From assembly GCA_965223305.1 (NCBI GenBank), contig CBDCWT010000030.1, positions 1 through 64,000 of the forward strand: 64,000 nucleotides of DNA, in the 5' to 3' direction. Positions 26,618 to 35,425 of the stretch are shown here, in pieces; position 1 is the first letter of the stretch, and every line of letters starts with the position of its first letter. The DNA is from CBDCWT01 sp965223305 (lineage in GTDB: Bacteria > Planctomycetota > Planctomycetia > Pirellulales > Pirellulaceae). Under the pieces are notes generated by a model. It was not told where the DNA came from, searched no databases, and saw only the letters and a program-made list of their open reading frames with translations. A program made the position numbers and the translations under genes.

Positions 26618-26998
26618 GTGAGGATGGAGGGACCCGTGGCTATTCTGAACTCCAAAGACGTAGGCAACGTGTTGGTTGTCAGCTTCACCGATACCAAGAT
26701 ACTGGACGAAAATCGGATTGCTCAGATCGGCCAGGAGCTGCTCGACCTGGAAATGCAAGCTGTCTTGCATAAGAAAATGCTGGTGAACTTCCAAAGCGTC
26801 GAGTTCATGTCGTCGGCGATGCTGGGGAAACTGGCGGCGCTCAAAAACCGAGCCAAGGCGGACAAGGTGGACCTGAAGTTGTGTTGCATCTCGGCCAACA
26901 TCCTACAGGTCTTCAAAATGATGGGCCTGAAGAACATTTCATACTCGGATGAGCAAACGGCACTCGAGGCCTTTGAAAAGAAGGGATGGTTTGGATGA
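26618..26998 (+). CDS. STAS-domain anti-sigma factor antagonist
   Basis: Up to 126 residues. NVLVVSFTDTKILDENRIAQIGQELLDL and KMLVNFQSVEFMSSAMLGKLAALKNRAK form the STAS fold; the two Ser in FMSSAML stand where SpoIIAA-type proteins are phosphorylated. Such proteins bind a kinase-anti-sigma when unphosphorylated. No partner kinase is next door. Possible starts are GTG 26618, ATG 26624 and GTG 26636; the last follows GGAGGG and fits the family's usual length. Confidence 0.85.
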   Translation: MRMEGPVAILNSKDVGNVLVVSFTDTKILDENRIAQIGQELLDLEMQAVLHKKMLVNFQSVEFMSSAMLGKLAALKNRAKADKVDLKLCCISANILQVFKMMGLKNISYSDEQTALEAFEKKGWFG

Positions 26999-27179
26999 GT
27001 GCTCGCCGGGCGGAAGTTGACAGTTGGTGGCTAACAGAGTGGCGCACCGACATTCCCTGTGCGGCACGCGGCGGCCAAGTGGCCGACGGAGGGGTATTCG
27101 AGTCGAACCGGCCGCTAACGCGGTCCGGCTGATAAGCTGCGCACTTCGCTGTCCCGATGGGTGCAGCGCGGCGGTGGAT

Positions 27180-27997
27180 TCATGCCGACGTCCTTCGTTC
27201 GACGGGCGATACATCGCTTGGTTGCAGGCCTGTCGGCTGAGTACGAGCGAGCTCCGCCAGCAGGTCTTCCAAGATAAACGGCTTGCCCAGGATCGCGCCA
27301 GCGCCAAGCGATTTGGCCTGCAACAAGTCCTTGCGGCGGGGAAATCCGACCAGAGTAACGACTCCGGCCGGCGCGAGACGCTCGACAAATCGTGCCAACT
27401 CGGCACTGTCTTCTTCGACGCTCGCCGCACAGTCCCAAATCCCTGCTCGGGCACCCGCAGCACCCACCCATTCATCTACACGGACCACCGAGAATCCGCG
27501 CGGACAAGCAGCTGACAGATTCCCTCGAACGAGAGCTGATCCTCGCTACGCACGACGACCAGCCCGCCGCAGGGCTCGACCGATTCAGCGAACCACATCA
27601 GCCGCTCCGACTCGGTGCTGGTGCGTGGCAGCGGTGACTGCGCCCCCGGGCGAAGCGCGGCATCTGAAACAAGGCGCCCCAGAGACTGATGCCAATACAC
27701 CCTCGGCACACCCGGCCAGGGAGCACCGGTCCGTGTTTCCCCTTCACACCACTCACCCAACAGAGCGACAAGTCGGGCCAGCGGGGCCTCACGATGTATC
27801 TGTTCGACCTCAGCGCTGGAGATTTGTCCGGGCCGAACCTGCCCGACGACAATCAGCTCGGGCGGCTGTCGCTGGCAGGCCCCACAAGCCGCTCGCGGGG
27901 TGTCCACACAAACCAGCTCGTAGCGCTCGCTCAGCCACTCGATCGCCGGCCGATAGAGGCGGTGTCGATGGTTACCAACAAACAAGGCGTGTTTCAT
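27180..27997 (-). pseudogene. Two-part receiver-like regulatory protein with one frameshift
   Basis: From ATG 27997, MKHALFVGNHRHRLYRPAIEWL and PELIVVGQVRPGQIS form a receiver-like first half, with conserved WCEGETRTGAPWPGVPRVYWHQ. This frame ends at 27476, but the adjoining frame carries on with VVRVDEWVGAAGARAGIWD, LAPAGVVTLVGFPRRKD and LGAGAILGKPFILEDLL, a second receiver-like half with the Lys of the REC fold. Adding one G at GCGGATTC near 27495 (giving GCGGGATTC, reading LVRAGFSVVRV) makes one protein of about 270 residues. It lies downstream of, and is read with, the HTH-PTS gene. Confidence 0.65.
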
Positions 27998-28044
27998 AGA
28001 AGCACAGGCCGCCTAGCCGGCAAAGTACGGGTGAATATCAGATG

Positions 28045-28755
28045 TCATTGCAATCTCGCCTCCGCCGCTCCGATCAGCTGGCGAGCTGCCGCCGCATTCT
28101 CTGCAGCTCGCAGCTCAGATACCATCGTTGAATCGGCCAGCAGGCGACTGAGTCGAGCCAGAAGTCGGAGGTGCTCACGATCATTGACTGAACAGATCAA
28201 GAAAAAGAGATCGGTCATGCCTCCGTGATCGCCCCCGAATGGGATCCCCTGGTGGGTCCGACCGAAAGCCAACAGCGGATCGGAAAGAATCCCCGGCAGA
28301 GGCCGTCGGGGATGCAGCAGGGCAACACCGTTCCCCAAGGCCGTGGGATGCAAGTTCTCTCGCGCTCGGACAGCAGCTGCCATCTTTTCCGGATCCCACA
28401 GCTTGCCGGTGGTGGCGGCCACCTGGACCATCGCTTCGATCACCGAGTTCTTTGTCCGCGACAACAGAGGAACCTGGATCGCTGCGAGTGGCATCAACCC
28501 CAAGATCGACATCTCGTCCTCGTCGCTATCCAACTTCTCCCGGTCCAAGACTCCCTCGACCTCGATCAGTTCCTCTTCGTCCGAGACTCCGATCCGCTCT
28601 TCTAACCAATGATGGATCTCAGCTCTGGAAAAGCGCCACTTACCGCCGATTCTTCTACCCGGAAGCTGTCCGCGGTCGGCCATTCGAGCTACCTGGTGAG
28701 GAATCAGATGCAGGTAGCTGGCCAAACTCTCGATGTCGAAATCTTCGTGTGACAT
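28045..28755 (-). CDS. Helix-turn-helix protein fused to a PTS EIIA-2 (PtsN-like) domain
   Basis: 236 residues. An excisionase/MerR-type DNA-binding domain comes first (DIESLASYLHLIPHQVARMADRGQLPGRRIGGKWRFSRAEIHHWLEE). An acidic linker leads to a PTS IIA type 2 domain at about 85-225, with the phosphorylatable His in GNGVALLHPRR and LLAFGRTHQGIPFGG later. The combination suggests a transcription regulator that senses phosphorelay state (nitrogen-PTS-like). No EI or HPr genes are visible nearby. It is on the same strand as the frameshifted receiver-like gene, with 47 bases between. Confidence 0.85.
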   Translation of the reverse strand: MSHEDFDIESLASYLHLIPHQVARMADRGQLPGRRIGGKWRFSRAEIHHWLEERIGVSDEEELIEVEGVLDREKLDSDEDEMSILGLMPLAAIQVPLLSRTKNSVIEAMVQVAATTGKLWDPEKMAAAVRARENLHPTALGNGVALLHPRRPLPGILSDPLLAFGRTHQGIPFGGDHGGMTDLFFLICSVNDREHLRLLARLSRLLADSTMVSELRAAENAAAARQLIGAAEARLQ

Positions 28756-28810
28756 AACGGCGAAGGACGGCCGCCCCGGGAGATGGTGCAGCTTTTACGC
28801 TTCGTGCAAT

Positions 28811-28905
28811 CCACCAAACTCTGGCGAGTTCGGCTACGCTCTGGCGAGTTCGGCTACGCTCCAAATCAGCCGCTGGGCGTTAGCCCACGGTTCCCCAGCG
28901 AACCG
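28811..28905 (+). repeat. Dispersed 'TCTGGCGAGTTCGGCTAC' repeat, copy 2
   Basis: Two tandem CTCTGGCGAGTTCGGCTACG units followed by GCTCCAAATCAGCCGCTGGG and CGTTAGCCCACGGTTCCCC. The rest of 28756-29251 shows no gene; it must include the promoter of the DUF481 gene, which I could not identify. Confidence 0.75.
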
Positions 28906-29251
28906 TTTGCCCGCGTGTCGGCTTCGTGTTGCTCTGCTTCTGGCGGACGGCACACGGAGTGTGCCTGCTACCTTCTCTCGAAACACGAAATCACGCACTA
29001 ACTTAAAAGCTGCACGACCTCCCAGGGGGAAGACGAGCAAGGGGCAACAGCAAAAATAAGGTGTGGCAGCATTGTCGCCGCGCAGATCACTTGGTGTCCA
29101 GACCAGCTTGCCTAAGTTATGTGAGCCTTCCAGTTTTAGCGAGAATGGGCCGACTGCGATTGTCCTGAAATACTGGTTTCGCTATAACCGCCGATCCTGT
29201 CGCGGCTCTTCCGTTCTGCTCTCTTCTCGCTCGTTTTCTGGGATTTGCGCC

Positions 29252-30214
29252 ATGTCGACTTGCGGCCTAAGGTCTATCCTCGCACCGCACCGCGGCGTGC
29301 TAACCCGGCTGTGTTTGGGATGGCTGGTCAGCTTACTTGTTACAGAATCCGCATATTCCCAGTACCCCCAAAACTACCCACTGCCTCCCAGCGGAGCCCC
29401 AGCGTCACTCGATGGCTTCGCCGACCCCAATGCAGCGCCATTCCAAGTGCCTCTGCCGCAGACCTACGGTGATCCAACACTGAATGGGTACATGACCGAT
29501 GGCCTCGAGGACCTTGATCCACCTACGGAAACCCTCTGGAGCCCCACTCCGTGGCTGCAGCCCACCCAGTGGGACCGGAGCATCGAGTTCGGGCTAAATT
29601 CGTCGGAGGGAAATGCGCAGGCGTTTAGCTTGCGGGCTGGAGGTGAACTGACCCGCAAAACCGAGTGGAACGAGTATGGATTCGACATCTCCTACGCCAA
29701 GGCGACTGCCGACAACATCGAAACACAACATAACGCTTTGTTCAATGCGAATTTCGAGCAGTTCCTGGGAGATACGCGCTGGACAATGTTTGACAAGCTG
29801 GGTCTGGAGTATGACGAGTTCCGCGCTTTCGATTTGCGGTTCTGGCTGAATGCTGGCGTTGGCTATCAGATCATCAAGACTGACTCACGGAGTTGGAAAG
29901 GACGGTTCGGTGCTGGTGCATCGCGCGAGTTTGGTGGGCCAGTTGACGAGTGGCTTCCTGAGGCTGTGTTTGGCACGGACTACGAGCATCAGCTAGGCGA
30001 CCGCCAGAAACTGAAGGCCACTGCTGACTACTACCCCGCTTGGGAGGACTTCACCGACTATCGTCTTGTCATCGATTTGGGCTGGGAAGTGCTGCTGAAC
30101 GAGCAGCACAACCTGAGCCTGAAAGTCTCTGTCAACGACCGCTATGATAGTACGCCACATGGCCGTCGACCGAATGACCTGAACTATGCCATGCTGCTGC
30201 TGTGGAAGCTGTAG
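29252..30214 (+). CDS. DUF481-family outer-membrane-like protein
   Basis: 320 residues. A signal sequence (LTRLCLGWLVSLLVTESAYS) is followed by a Pro/Gln-rich linker. From about residue 110 onward there are alternating beta strands with aromatic ends (EYGFDISYAKATADN, LRFWLNAGVGYQII, YRLVIDLGWEVLL), as in the DUF481 (YdiY-like) barrels. It probably sits in the outer membrane; the role is unknown. ATG 29252 is preferred because it begins the signal sequence. Confidence 0.8.
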   Translation: MSTCGLRSILAPHRGVLTRLCLGWLVSLLVTESAYSQYPQNYPLPPSGAPASLDGFADPNAAPFQVPLPQTYGDPTLNGYMTDGLEDLDPPTETLWSPTPWLQPTQWDRSIEFGLNSSEGNAQAFSLRAGGELTRKTEWNEYGFDISYAKATADNIETQHNALFNANFEQFLGDTRWTMFDKLGLEYDEFRAFDLRFWLNAGVGYQIIKTDSRSWKGRFGAGASREFGGPVDEWLPEAVFGTDYEHQLGDRQKLKATADYYPAWEDFTDYRLVIDLGWEVLLNEQHNLSLKVSVNDRYDSTPHGRRPNDLNYAMLLLWKL

Positions 30215-30327
30215 CCGCTCAACGCACTGAGAGTAAGCAGTCTTGTCGTGCCGTTGTCCGCGGTCTCGGCGAGGTCGCGTTTTCGCCTTTTCGCAGGGAC
30301 AGGACGTCGAATTCGTCGCGGTTTCGT

Positions 30328-30395
30328 AACCCGAAGCGTCAGCGAGGGAGAGTTGGCGTACCGACGTAGTTGATCCCTCGCTTACGCTTCGGGTT
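30328..30395. repeat. Inverted repeat of the AACCCGAAGCG type, second copy
   Basis: AACCCGAAGCGTCAGCGAGG at 30328-30347 and its inverted partner CCTCGCTTACGCTTCGGGTT at 30376-30395 enclose a short loop. It matches the repeat at 21454-21514, and fills the gap between DUF481 and the PII gene. Confidence 0.7.
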
Positions 30396-30506
30396 CCGAT
30401 TAAGCCAAACGTCCAACTTCAAGACAGCCGATCGGCGGCCTGCAAGCATTTTCCTCTCACCATGCTGACCTACTTTCCTAGCCGCTCGCGCGGTATGGTA
30501 TCGGTC

Positions 30507-30854
30507 ATGAAGCTTGTGATTGCGATCATCCAGCCACCCAAGTTGCTGCCCGTCCAGGAGGCGCTCGCGCGCATTGGTGTCGAACGAATGACGGTCTGCG
30601 ACGCTCAAGGGTACGGCCGGCAGCGTGGCCAAACTGCGATGTATCGGGGCGTCGAATACAAAACCAGTTTGCTTCGAAAAGTGGCGTTGGAAATCGTGGT
30701 CAACGACGACTTCCTGGCGCGAACGATCGACACCCTGGAGACCGTTTCGCGTACCGGTCCCGAAGGAAACATCGGGGACGGCAAGATCTTCGTATTGCCG
30801 GTTACCGAAACGTATCAGATTGGCGGCGACACCCGAGGCCCCGAGGCGGTCTAG
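30507..30854 (+). CDS. PII-family nitrogen regulatory protein
   Basis: 115 residues, the family length. Tyr51, the uridylylation site of GlnB/GlnK, is in RGVEYKTSLLRKV on the T-loop. MKLVIAIIQPPKL and GDGKIFVLPVTETYQI complete the fold. PII proteins sense 2-oxoglutarate, ATP/ADP and glutamine state and bind partner enzymes or transporters. The T-loop is diverged from GlnK (GVEYKTS rather than GAEYMVD), and no amtB or glnA gene is adjacent, so the partner is unclear. ATG 30507 fits the conserved N-terminus; earlier starts add extra residues. Confidence 0.9.
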   Translation: MKLVIAIIQPPKLLPVQEALARIGVERMTVCDAQGYGRQRGQTAMYRGVEYKTSLLRKVALEIVVNDDFLARTIDTLETVSRTGPEGNIGDGKIFVLPVTETYQIGGDTRGPEAV

Positions 30855-30882
30855 CCCGGCTGACGGCTACGAGACCGGAGAC

Positions 30883-31233
30883 CTACGGTCGCAACCAGCG
30901 GGCCAGGAGCGGGCCCATCTGCTGATGGAACTGGCCTCGCGTCAGTACGTCGTCGCAACCGGCCTCCCGCGCGGCGCTCAGCGTCTGCTCGTCAACGTGA
31001 GGTCCGTAGGCCACAATGTGCGGTGGCAGCTCTCGCTGCTTCAGCTGCTGGACCGCAGCACTCCACTCGACAACGGGCAGGCGGAACAGATCGATGATCA
31101 CGAGGTGGACGTTGTCCGAGCTAAGCAACTCGTCTACTGAACGGACGACGCGAACTTGAAGACCATCTCGTTTCGCGGTCTCGGTGACTCGGGACGCGAA
31201 CATGAGATCGGTAGACAGCAATAGACTAAACAT
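30883..31233 (-). CDS. Receiver-like (pseudo-response-regulator) protein
   Basis: 116 residues with beta-alpha pattern MFSLLLSTDLMFASRVTETA, VHLVIIDLFRLP and HIVAYGPHVDEQTLSAAREAGCDDVL. The fold looks like a CheY-type receiver. IIDLF carries an Asp near the phosphorylation position, but the acidic pocket at the end of strand 1 (usually DD) is missing, so phosphorylation is doubtful. It lies just downstream of the membrane protein gene (23 bases) and converges with PII. Confidence 0.65.
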   Translation of the reverse strand: MFSLLLSTDLMFASRVTETAKRDGLQVRVVRSVDELLSSDNVHLVIIDLFRLPVVEWSAAVQQLKQRELPPHIVAYGPHVDEQTLSAAREAGCDDVLTRGQFHQQMGPLLARWLRP

Positions 31234-31256
31234 AGAGCTCCGTTCATGAGGAGAGG

Positions 31257-32483
31257 TCAATCCGCACCACTCGTCTGGCCACCGCTACTAGCGCCGGCCT
31301 CGGTAGGCGTCCCGAGATCGGGCAGTCCATATCGCGTCTCCTCATCCTCGAGCAGCATCTCATCGAAGTCGGTTTGATCCACGGCTCGACGCAGCAGCAG
31401 ATAGACGGCTGTGGCAGCGCAGAAAAAGAAGCTGTGGGTAAAAGCGTTGGCGACCGTATGGACACCGCCGACGGCCAGCCGAATGAGCCGAGTGGCGAAC
31501 CATAGTACGCCTTCGTGTTGACCGGTCAGGATCGCACTGATACGTTCCGTGCCGGCTCCCCAGGCGGCTGCGAACTCGGTCAGCTGCAGCAACCCAGTAC
31601 AGAACACCGAAACAAATAGCCAGCCCGCGGCGCCGATAAGGACCGACAGCGCGGCCAAGAAGAAGTACTGCAGGGGACGTTGGTAGGTGTAGGAATAGCT
31701 GCGGCTGAATGCCTCGAAAGCATCGCTCCCCTCTTCACAACTAATGGTAGGCCACATCAAAGGCCAGCCGCAGAGCAAACCTAAGAGCATGACCGCCATC
31801 ACGAAGCCGCCAATCAACACCAGCGGCCAAAGCACGCCGGCCAGCAGGGCACCCACTGACGTCCTCATCAACAGTCCAAGCAGCGCGATGGGAAGACCGA
31901 TCAAGACCACCCCCAGCAAAGGAAAGAACGGAGCAGTGAAATACCAGCCGTAGTTCTTGCCTGCGTGGCTGATCGCTTGGCGCAAACTAATCCGCTCCTC
32001 GCGTCCCAAGTGGACGGCAGCTAACCGGCAGATCGCCCCGCCCAAGAAAGCCCAGATCCCGATCTGCCAAATACCGCCGAAGAGCAGATACGCTGCTCTG
32101 GATAGGCTCCAATCTCCGCCCGCCAGCTGCGCAAACGGCCCCACGAACCTCCAGTAAACCGCAGGGACCGCAGTCAAACTCTCCTGCAGCCGCGCGGAAT
32201 TCCATTCGCCTCGCACTTCGAGAATCTCGCTGCTCTCGAAACGACTCGGCACCAGCTGCGGCCACTGGGTCTCACCTGCGGCTTGAGATACTGGATCGTC
32301 TGCGGCGGCCGGGCCGAAGAGTGCGCTGCCGATCGCCCAGCCAAGCGGTGTCAGCAGGATGCCGGCCGTCGCTAGAACGAGGATCGGCAGGCTAATTGCG
32401 AGGCGAAAAGTACGGAAGATCATCAGCCACGGACATAGTTCGCTCCAGTCGATCCGACGCAGTACCGGAGGAACGTCAGACAT
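31257..32483 (-). CDS. Conserved multi-pass membrane protein of unknown function
   Basis: 408 residues with about seven membrane helices (RLAISLPILVLATAGILL, LLFGGIWQIGIWAFLGGAI, PFFPLLGVVLIGLPIALLGLL, LLGLLCGWPLMWPTI and others) and an acidic C-terminal tail. A CEEGSDAFEAFSRSYSYTYQRPLQY block in the loop is distinctive. I recognise the general type from planctomycete genomes but no functional family. The gene lies between yacG and the receiver-like gene in a minus-strand run. Confidence 0.7.
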   Translation of the reverse strand: MSDVPPVLRRIDWSELCPWLMIFRTFRLAISLPILVLATAGILLTPLGWAIGSALFGPAAADDPVSQAAGETQWPQLVPSRFESSEILEVRGEWNSARLQESLTAVPAVYWRFVGPFAQLAGGDWSLSRAAYLLFGGIWQIGIWAFLGGAICRLAAVHLGREERISLRQAISHAGKNYGWYFTAPFFPLLGVVLIGLPIALLGLLMRTSVGALLAGVLWPLVLIGGFVMAVMLLGLLCGWPLMWPTISCEEGSDAFEAFSRSYSYTYQRPLQYFFLAALSVLIGAAGWLFVSVFCTGLLQLTEFAAAWGAGTERISAILTGQHEGVLWFATRLIRLAVGGVHTVANAFTHSFFFCAATAVYLLLRRAVDQTDFDEMLLEDEETRYGLPDLGTPTEAGASSGGQTSGAD

Positions 32484-32506
32484 GGCTCACTTTCTGTTGC
32501 ACACAG

Positions 32507-32692
32507 TTATTCGTCGGCATCCGCCGACTCGTCCTCGATCTCATCGGGAATTCGCTCGACAGTAACACTGTGGCGTTCATCCAACCAGCGACGTAGATCG
32601 ATCTGCCGACACCTATCGCTGCAAAAGGGCATCGCTTCCGTTCGTGTCGTATCGAATTGCTGCTGGCACGTTGGGCAGTTGGCAGTCGGCAT
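32507..32692 (-). CDS. yacG: YacG-family zinc protein (DNA gyrase inhibitor)
   Basis: 61 residues with four zinc-binding cysteines: CPTC at 6-9 and Cys24 and Cys28 in FCSDRCRQIDLRRWL, the YacG signature. E. coli YacG binds GyrB and inhibits gyrase. The acidic tail is also typical. It is 23 bases ahead of the next gene's start on the same strand. Confidence 0.9.
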   Translation of the reverse strand: MPTANCPTCQQQFDTTRTEAMPFCSDRCRQIDLRRWLDERHSVTVERIPDEIEDESADADE

Positions 32693-32799
32693 GAAGTTGG
32701 CTGACTCTCGGGTCAGTAGGAAGGTGCGCCGTTCACAGCAGGCACCGACAAGTCATGTCGAAAGCGGTGCTCGGTCTTCAGCCTCGCTCCACTGGCCGG

Positions 32800-33132
32800 T
32801 CAACTCTGACCGTCACCTGATTTCGTTTCGGTCTTCGAGCTCGACTTTTTTGACTCTGTCGATTTCTTCTTGTCTGTAGACTTCTGCTTTCCTTCGCCAT
32901 CGCCGCTGGAGGCTTTCTTATCGGCTTCGGCGGCCTTCTTGTAGGAATCGCTGCGATAGTCCGTCTGGTAGAATCCGGATCCCTTGAACACAACCGCCGC
33001 TCCGGTGCCAAACAAGCGACGCAATCGCAGCTTGCCACATTCGGGACACTTTCGTTTGAGCGACTCGCTGATCGACTGAAAGAGCTCGAAACTATGCCCA
33101 CAAGCTTCGCACTCGTAGTCGTAGGTTGGCAT
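32800..33132 (-). CDS. FmdB-family zinc-ribbon protein
   Basis: 110 residues. MPTYDYECEACGHSFELFQS and CPECGKLRLRRLF give the FmdB zinc ribbon (two CxxC pairs), followed by GFYQTDYRSDSY and a long Lys/Ser/Asp tail. The family was named as a putative regulatory protein of formamidase; actual function is not known. It lies 38 bases downstream of grpE, probably in the chaperone operon. Confidence 0.88.
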   Translation of the reverse strand: MPTYDYECEACGHSFELFQSISESLKRKCPECGKLRLRRLFGTGAAVVFKGSGFYQTDYRSDSYKKAAEADKKASSGDGEGKQKSTDKKKSTESKKSSSKTETKSGDGQS

Positions 33133-33170
33133 GTTGTCGTTCCTGTGGTGTTGGCAAGCTGAGCGGGCAG

Positions 33171-33737
33171 TTACTCGTTAGTCGGCAAGTCGCCTTCTTC
33201 GGCTGGTCTTCCTGTGGAGATCATCACTTGAGAGGGCCTGACGACCCGGTCGTGCAAGCAATATCCGATCCGCGTTACCCGGGAGATAACACCTTCCCCA
33301 TACTCCGCGCTCGACTCCTGCCCGATCGCTTCGTGCAGGTTGGGGTCGAACGACTCCCCGAGGTCTTGGATGCGCCTGCATTCATGCTGCTCGAGGACGC
33401 CCATCAACTGCTGGGCAACCATCTTGACACCCTCGAGAAGTCCGGCGGCCCCTTCGTTCTCTTCGGCTGCACCGATAGCCCGGTCGAGATTATCCAGCAC
33501 CGGCAGCAGATCGCTGACCAACGGCAGCACCGCGTAGCGGCGTTCCTCGTCCAGCTCGCGGCGCGCCCGCTTGCGGAAGTTCTCGAGCTCCGCTTGGGCG
33601 CGGAGCACCCGCTCCTCGGCGTCGCGAACTTGGTCGGCAAGATCGTCCCACCGTTCACCAGTTGCCGGTTGTTCCTTGTCGCCGGGAAGCGGATCTTCCG
33701 TGGGAAAATCGTCTTCGGCAACGTTCGACTCTGACAT
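33171..33737 (-). CDS. grpE: GrpE nucleotide exchange factor
   Basis: 188 residues. An acidic N-terminus leads to a long coiled coil (RVLRAQAELENFRKRARRELDEERRYAVLPLVSDLLPVLDNLDRAI) and a beta domain (FDPNLHEAIGQ ... VVRPSQVMIS). It releases ADP from DnaK. The start is ATG 33737, five bases after the dnaJ stop, so the two are translationally close. An in-frame TTG at 33746 would overlap dnaJ. Confidence 0.95.
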   Translation of the reverse strand: MSESNVAEDDFPTEDPLPGDKEQPATGERWDDLADQVRDAEERVLRAQAELENFRKRARRELDEERRYAVLPLVSDLLPVLDNLDRAIGAAEENEGAAGLLEGVKMVAQQLMGVLEQHECRRIQDLGESFDPNLHEAIGQESSAEYGEGVISRVTRIGYCLHDRVVRPSQVMISTGRPAEEGDLPTNE

Positions 33738-33742
33738 CGTTT

Positions 33743-34897
33743 TCAATCCCCATTGCCACTGGAATCGTCGGCAGCAAAGTAGTCCTTCAACTTATCCATA
33801 AACGACTTGCGGTGCGGCGTTACATCGGCATGCTCGACCTCGGCGAGTTCGCGTAGCAACGCCTCTTGTTCTTGCGAAATCCGCTTGGGGACTTCTAGGA
33901 GTGTCTGGACGAGCAGGTCTCCGACAGCACCACTCCCACGCGGGTCCGGCATACCCTGGCCCCTCAATTGGAACACCTCTCCGTGCTGAGTTCCGCCGGG
34001 AATCTCCAGCGATCTGGGACCGTTCATTGTGGGCACATCGATTGTCGTGCCCAGCGCCGCTTGGCAGTAGGAGATTGGCAACTTCAGGATCAGGTTACTG
34101 CCGTCCCGTTGAAACAAGGAATGGGGTTCGACAGATACGAAACAGTAGCAGTCGCCCGCCTGACCACCTTCGGGTGCCGGTTCTCCCTCGCCGTGAATTC
34201 GGACGCGCATGCCATCATCCACACCGGGAGGGATCGCCACATCCAGTTTGACAGGCGTCGGTTGATAACCCGTCCCGCGGCACTGATTGCAGGGATGTGC
34301 GTTCCTCGCGCCGGCACCCTGACAGGCCGGACAGGTTGTTTGGACGCGCAGGATTCCCGCGGATTGAACGATCTGACCGTGGCCGCCGCAGCGACGACAG
34401 GTCTCGCGCGACGTACCCGGCATCGCCCCGTCCCCTTCGCACTGCGAACAGAGCCGGCTGCGAGCAAACTCGACCGTCTTGGTAACGCCCTGAGCGGCTT
34501 CTTCGAGCGTGAGGGTCACATCGCAGCGCAGGTCGGCACCACGGCGATGCCGTCGACCGCGCCGACGGCCGCCGAATAGGTCCCCGAACAGCCCTCCGGA
34601 GAACATGTCTCCGAAGGCCTCGAAGATGTCCTCCACGTCGGTAAACTGGGGTGCCCCCCCCTCTAGGCCAGCGTGGCCGTACTGATCGTAGCGAGCCCGC
34701 TTGTCGGGATCACTCAGCACCTCGTAGGCCTCAGCCGCCTCCTTAAACCGCTCGGTAGCCGCTTCGTCACCCGGATTGCTGTCGGGATGGTACTTCAGCG
34801 CGAGCTTGCGATAGGCACTGGCGACTTCCTTGTCGGACGCGTTGCGATCAACGCCCAGAATCTCGTAGTAGTCGCGTTTTCCAGTCATTGTGGCCAT
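33743..34897 (-). CDS. dnaJ: DnaJ co-chaperone
   Basis: 384 residues. J domain with HPD at 37-39, Gly/Phe-rich linker (MFSGGLFGDLFGG), four CxxCxGxG zinc repeats (CSQCEGDG, CRRCGGHG, CPACQGAG, CNQCRGTG), and the C-terminal substrate domains. It stimulates the ATPase of DnaK, which is encoded 13 kb away. Operon dnaJ-grpE-fmdB-yacG-membrane protein is likely from spacing. A TATAAT at 34952-34947 (minus strand) could be a -10 box, but no matching -35 is seen. Confidence 0.96.
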   Translation of the reverse strand: MATMTGKRDYYEILGVDRNASDKEVASAYRKLALKYHPDSNPGDEAATERFKEAAEAYEVLSDPDKRARYDQYGHAGLEGGAPQFTDVEDIFEAFGDMFSGGLFGDLFGGRRRGRRHRRGADLRCDVTLTLEEAAQGVTKTVEFARSRLCSQCEGDGAMPGTSRETCRRCGGHGQIVQSAGILRVQTTCPACQGAGARNAHPCNQCRGTGYQPTPVKLDVAIPPGVDDGMRVRIHGEGEPAPEGGQAGDCYCFVSVEPHSLFQRDGSNLILKLPISYCQAALGTTIDVPTMNGPRSLEIPGGTQHGEVFQLRGQGMPDPRGSGAVGDLLVQTLLEVPKRISQEQEALLRELAEVEHADVTPHRKSFMDKLKDYFAADDSSGNGD

Positions 34898-35154
34898 GGC
34901 GGCATGAGATCAATTTCTGCGCGGGCGGCCCGTTGTCCGCCGCCCAATTATAGCCCACCCCCCTCTAGGTGGATGCGCTGATCTAGGGGCCGCAAACGTC
35001 GCGACCAGCTGATCCAGGAACGATCTGCGGCGAAGGCCCTCGCGGCAGTGCGAGCACCAGCAGCAACCGATCTGACAACTCGTCGCAGCGCACGATTGCT
35101 CGCCCCGCAAGGGAGCTCACCGCATCATCCCACATCAATCGCATCCGGCTGCGC

Positions 35155-35334
35155 TAACCCGAATTATTCATGAGCGATCTGCTGCGAGGTCGTAAGTCCA
35201 TCCGTGGCTTCGTCATGCTTCACAATTCTCCCTCGACGTATTGCTTCAATACGCCTGCGGAAGAATTGCTCGCCTTCCTTGCCACGAACGTACTTACAAC
35301 CTCTCGCCACGATCTTCATGAATAATCCGGGCTA
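35155..35334. mobile_element. 180-bp foldback MITE, copy 3
   Basis: Same length and ends as the other two copies, except TAACCCG for TAGCCCG at the left end. It sits between the terminator of the second groEL and the dnaJ promoter region, eight bases from the terminator, and is flanked by TA. Confidence 0.85.
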
Positions 35335-35341
35335 ACCGGTC

Positions 35342-35375
35342 AAAAAACGGGCCACCTCGTCCCGAAGTGGCCCGT
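35342..35375 (-). terminator. Rho-independent terminator of the groEL-groES-groEL unit
   Basis: On the minus strand, ACGGGCCAC-TTCGGGACGAG-GTGGCCCGT, a nine-base stem with mostly paired loop, is followed by TTTTTT. It lies about 50 bases after the stop of the second groEL. Confidence 0.85.
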
Positions 35376-35425
35376 GACATTCGAACCGGCTAACCGCCGC
35401 CCGGTCAGCAAGCTTCCGCACTCGT

